Source: Cyclobacteriaceae bacterium
GTDB lineage: Bacteria; Bacteroidota; Bacteroidia; Cytophagales; Cyclobacteriaceae
Direction of reading: 5' to 3'
Assembly (NCBI GenBank): GCA_028279155.1
Contig: JANQST010000560.1
Span: 1 to 25,834, forward strand
Length of the DNA stretch: 25,834 bases
The notes beneath the pieces were generated by a model. The model worked only from the letters and a program-made list of their open reading frames with translations, was not told where the DNA came from and did not search any database. Positions 23,146 through 25,834 of the stretch are shown here, one piece after another; position 1 is the first letter of the stretch, and each line of letters starts with the position of its first letter. The translations under genes and the position numbers were made by a program.

Positions 23146-24361
23146 TAAAGAAATACAAGACCTTCTTAAGTCTAGATTCGAGGATTTTAAAGCACCAACC
23201 TCTGGTGATTCATGGACTGAATTGAACGCAGCACTTGATGAGGCTGGCAACCAAGGAGCTATTCTTAACTATATGAAAGTTGGCTTAGCAGTTCTTGTTG
23301 TCATCAGTTCATTGATATGGTTCTTTCAAGATGAAACCCCCTATCAAGCAACTGAGAATCTGGGCCAGTCTAACCAAGCAATCACAAAAGAAAGCGTTGG
23401 TCAATTGCCAATTCAAGAAACACCAACAATCATTGCTTCAGCTCCGATAGATGAAGAAGAGGCTTCCACACCTTTCGATTCAAAAAATGATCCTTTTAAT
23501 ACCTCACCGAATCAGCCAATAGTCTTTATTCCAATTATAAAAGTTCAGGAAAATTCCAGTGACGATACTAATACCGGCACTGAACTTAGCCAGACAGAAA
23601 TTGAATCTAAAAGCCAAAATGAGCTAACCAATTTTGATCCTTTGATCCCTTCTAGATCCGAGCTTTTAGTCAGTATCTCTACATACCGGTTAAATACTGA
23701 TCTTATCTCAATTGATTCGACTAAAACGATTAAGAAAAATTCAGAGCTATTCTTTGACCTTTCTTCATTTCTACTATACGATCGACTACTCCCTAATCAG
23801 AATGATGCGCTCTTCTTCCAGAACATTAATTCTGATTTGGACTTGACAGAAAGAATCGGTTTCAAAAGCAAATTCGGAATTGTCAAGCCCATCAATGCAC
23901 TGATAGAACTGGAGTTTGGAGTAAGCTACCTGCTACTACAGAGAAACTTATCCTATTCGTATCAGAATACAATTCTAGATTTTGTGGAATCGCAAGGTTC
24001 AACACCCAACAGCATCAAATCAGAAACAAAATCTGCAGTCCATGGGTTGGGTGTCAATCTTGGCTTTCAACACAAGATCGGAAGCAAACCCTACTATCAA
24101 TCTGTAGGGCTTTCACTGGACGTTGCAAGAATGTTGAATTCTAAAGTGATCCAGATCGGAGATGCGAATCGAGAAGTGTTTGCAGAATACCAACAGTTTC
24201 TCAACATTTCCTATCTCACAAAAAGAAATTTATCAGGTCGCTATTCTTTGAGAATCCAACCTTACCTAACGTATTCGATATCGAGAACGCTCCCTGAAGC
24301 ACCCATTCAAGTTAAGCCATTTGGTGGAGGCATTACCATCGGAGTAAGTCGTGAAAATTGA
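23129..24361 (+). CDS. membrane protein with anti-sigma-like N-terminus and beta-barrel-like C-terminus
   Basis: A 410-residue protein. Residues 1-44 are cytosolic (MKELSDKEIQDLLKSRFEDF, then DSWTELNAAL), similar to the short sigma-binding regions of Bacteroidota anti-sigma-like proteins. One TM follows (about 46-66, MKVGLAVLVVISSLIWFF). A Ser/Thr/Gln/Pro-rich linker runs to about 200. The last ~190 residues are amphipathic strands (GIVKPINALIELEFGVSYLLLQRNL, VNLGFQHKIG, GLSLDVARML, YSLRIQPYLTYSI, GGGITIGVSREN) that look like an outer-membrane barrel domain. ATG 23129 was chosen over TTG 23117; it overlaps the sigma gene by 17 bases, implying coupled translation. It probably holds the sigma factor at the inner membrane, but this is inferred from position and layout. 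Confidence 0.75.
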   Translation: MKELSDKEIQDLLKSRFEDFKAPTSGDSWTELNAALDEAGNQGAILNYMKVGLAVLVVISSLIWFFQDETPYQATENLGQSNQAITKESVGQLPIQETPTIIASAPIDEEEASTPFDSKNDPFNTSPNQPIVFIPIIKVQENSSDDTNTGTELSQTEIESKSQNELTNFDPLIPSRSELLVSISTYRLNTDLISIDSTKTIKKNSELFFDLSSFLLYDRLLPNQNDALFFQNINSDLDLTERIGFKSKFGIVKPINALIELEFGVSYLLLQRNLSYSYQNTILDFVESQGSTPNSIKSETKSAVHGLGVNLGFQHKIGSKPYYQSVGLSLDVARMLNSKVIQIGDANREVFAEYQQFLNISYLTKRNLSGRYSLRIQPYLTYSISRTLPEAPIQVKPFGGGITIGVSREN

Positions 24362-24364
24362 AAC

Positions 24365-25813
24365 CTACTTAAGCGAATACACTCCATTATTCTCAATGAT
24401 ATAGCCGTCTTCAAGTAAGATTCTCAATTGTGCTAAGATTTGTTCCTCGGAGTAGGAAATGAATTCGGTTTTCAGTTCAGAAAATGAACTTGATTTTGCT
24501 ACCAGGATATTTTTAACCTGCTCTGTCGTCAAATCTTTTTGTGCCCGCCTTGATAAATCAATGTCACAAATGCCACATGTAGCTTCTGGTTCTTCATCAA
24601 AATAACGCTGGAAAACATTGGTTCTACATTGATCGGTGGTCATATAGTCAACAACAGCCTGTGCCTTTTCCATTGCTAAATTCCTCCGCCATTCGATTTG
24701 TTTGTTATCAATAGGCAGATTTTCCACATCTTGACGGGGGGTCAAAAATGTAATTCTTTGCGAATCAGATGAGGTTTGGTAATCTATTACCTTCTGATCA
24801 TGAAGGAATTGAAGCCACTTTTTCACTTGCCGAACATCAGTTTTCAAAAGAGAGGCAATCTCCTTCTCTTTGATTGGAAGGTAGTTGGCGAAAAGCTCCC
24901 CTCCATACAATCGCATAAGGCTTTTCAGGATTGGATCCAGTTTAGGATTAGCTACCTGGTATGTATAGATCTCAGGTTTTTCAAGAATGAAACTCATCCT
25001 CGATTGCTCATAAAAACCATCCGTTAGCTGTATCAATCCTTCGTCTGACAGTTTTTTCATTGCAGAAAAAGTCGTGACTGATGAAAGGTTGTAGGTTGTT
25101 GTGAATTGCTCAAAATCGAATTCAAAACTTGAAAACGACTGACTACCGATGGCGAGCTTGTAGAAATTGGCCAATGCCTGGTACGTTCGTTTCAGATCTT
25201 CCTTACTTACAACAGATCGTTCAGCCCGATCTTTCAATTCCGTGGTGTCCTGATTGTGGTAGAGCGCCACGGCATATGCCTTTTTCTCATCTCTTCCTGC
25301 GCGTCCGGCTTCCTGGTAATAAGCTTCTAACGTATCCGGAAGATCCATATGCACAACTGTTCGAACATCCGGTTTGTCGATCCCCATACCGAACGCATTG
25401 GTAGCCACTACCACGCGTGTTTGATTTCCGATCCAGGCAGCTTGTCGTTCGTCACGCTCTTTGCCGCTCAATCCCGCATGATAAAAAGTAGAAGAGATCC
25501 CGTTTCGATTTAAGAAATCCGATATCTCCTTTGTCCGCTTTCTACTTCGAACGTACACCACGCTTGAACCATGAACATTTTCGAGTATTTCAACCAGTTT
25601 TTGCTGCTTACTTTCGAGTTTAAAGACCGAATACGAAAGGTTTGCACGAGCAAAGCTTTTCTGGAACGTTTGGCAATCTTTCAGTTCCAGTTTAGAAATG
25701 ATGTCTTCTTTCACTGCCTTAGTGGCCGTGGCTGTAAGGGCGATTGTTCGTGAAATGCCAACTTCCTTTTTGAAATCGGCAATCTGCAAATATGGTGGTC
25801 GGAAGTCATAACC
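24365..25813 (-). CDS. recQ: ATP-dependent DNA helicase RecQ (5' end cut by window)
   Basis: About 480 C-terminal residues of a RecQ-type 3'-5' DNA helicase. Visible motifs are TALTATATKAVKEDI (motif III area), VVYVRSRKRT (IV), YHAGLSGKERDE, VVVATNAFGMGIDKPDVRTVVH (V) and YQEAGRAGRD (VI). A winged-helix-like region follows, then a late zinc motif CRTNVFQRYFDEEPEATCGICDID and a C-terminal wing without an HRDC domain, a layout I associate with a common Bacteroidota RecQ type. The fourth zinc ligand position is Asp rather than Cys. Upstream the frame continues as GYDFRPPYLQIADF, but an in-frame TGA (25816-25814) replaces the Trp of the conserved HCISQWG motif, and codons beyond it also deviate. 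This looks like an end-of-contig error. The TTG at 25789 is internal, not a true start. Confidence 0.88.
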   Translation of the reverse strand, partial: GYDFRPPYLQIADFKKEVGISRTIALTATATKAVKEDIISKLELKDCQTFQKSFARANLSYSVFKLESKQQKLVEILENVHGSSVVYVRSRKRTKEISDFLNRNGISSTFYHAGLSGKERDERQAAWIGNQTRVVVATNAFGMGIDKPDVRTVVHMDLPDTLEAYYQEAGRAGRDEKKAYAVALYHNQDTTELKDRAERSVVSKEDLKRTYQALANFYKLAIGSQSFSSFEFDFEQFTTTYNLSSVTTFSAMKKLSDEGLIQLTDGFYEQSRMSFILEKPEIYTYQVANPKLDPILKSLMRLYGGELFANYLPIKEKEIASLLKTDVRQVKKWLQFLHDQKVIDYQTSSDSQRITFLTPRQDVENLPIDNKQIEWRRNLAMEKAQAVVDYMTTDQCRTNVFQRYFDEEPEATCGICDIDLSRRAQKDLTTEQVKNILVAKSSSFSELKTEFISYSEEQILAQLRILLEDGYIIENNGVYSLK

Positions 25814-25834
25814 TCATTGTATCTCGCAATGGGG

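Noticed and set aside
25129..25404. 91-codon plus-strand frame antisense to recQ
   Set aside because: The helicase motifs on the minus strand explain this stretch.
25787..25789. TTG at 25789 as the true start of RecQ
   Set aside because: The frame upstream still encodes conserved helicase residues (GYDFRPPYL), so the gene begins outside the window.
1..25834. Mobile element, defence island or phage region
   Set aside because: No transposase, integrase, tRNA-flanked repeats, nuclease-defence genes or phage proteins are visible, and the content is typical chromosomal Bacteroidota.

Overview
The window looks like a chromosomal segment from a Bacteroidota member, probably of the Cytophagales type. 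Supporting signs are a type IX secretion (T9SS) C-terminal sorting domain, two sites with the Bacteroidota -7 promoter element TAnnTTTG, a PadR regulator paired with an FtsX/MacB-type permease carrying a PadR-linked prefix domain, and families common in that phylum (DUF2490, DUF2911, GLxIG-repeat surface protein, a RecQ with a late zinc motif). It is gene-dense, with no intergenic gap above about 225 bases. I see no tRNA, rRNA, CRISPR array, insertion sequence or phage gene.

Layout. Positions 1-390 hold the 3' end of a repeat surface protein, closed by a strong bidirectional terminator (409-437). Positions 467-3416 hold a PadR regulator plus a large ABC-type permease on the minus strand, with two near-identical 21-bp repeats in the promoter region. 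Positions 3545-6105 hold a DUF3179 lipoprotein and two alpha/beta hydrolases. Positions 6113-8095 hold a two-component system (OmpR-type regulator and histidine kinase, minus strand). It diverges from 8254-10246, an exported rhodanese with a heavy-metal-binding motif and a class V aminotransferase-fold enzyme resembling the sulfurase half of molybdenum cofactor sulfurase. The divergent promoter has four helically phased TTAAC repeats, a plausible target for the encoded regulator.

Positions 10356-12240 hold a ChaN/TIKI-like lipoprotein, a macro-domain hydrolase and a convergent HD-domain hydrolase. Positions 12366-13618 hold a DUF2911 protein and an unrecognised exported protein. Positions 13630-16357 hold a phospholipid entry module (PlsB-like acyltransferase, then GpsA). 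Diverging from it are a T9SS-secreted vanadium haloperoxidase/PAP2 enzyme and, one base later, a long-chain polyprenyl diphosphate synthase. Next come phosphoglycerate kinase with its own clear promoter, and a DUF2490 outer-membrane protein. Positions 21825-24361 hold an apparent three-gene envelope signalling unit: a lipoprotein, an ECF sigma factor, and a membrane protein with an anti-sigma-like N-terminus and a beta-barrel-like C-terminus. The window ends inside recQ; the last ~21 bases look corrupted or mutated.

I did not find a clearly new defence or mobile system. The most promising leads are the two-component system with its metal/sulfur gene pair, the sigma/lipoprotein/barrel unit, and the haloperoxidase-prenyl synthase pair.
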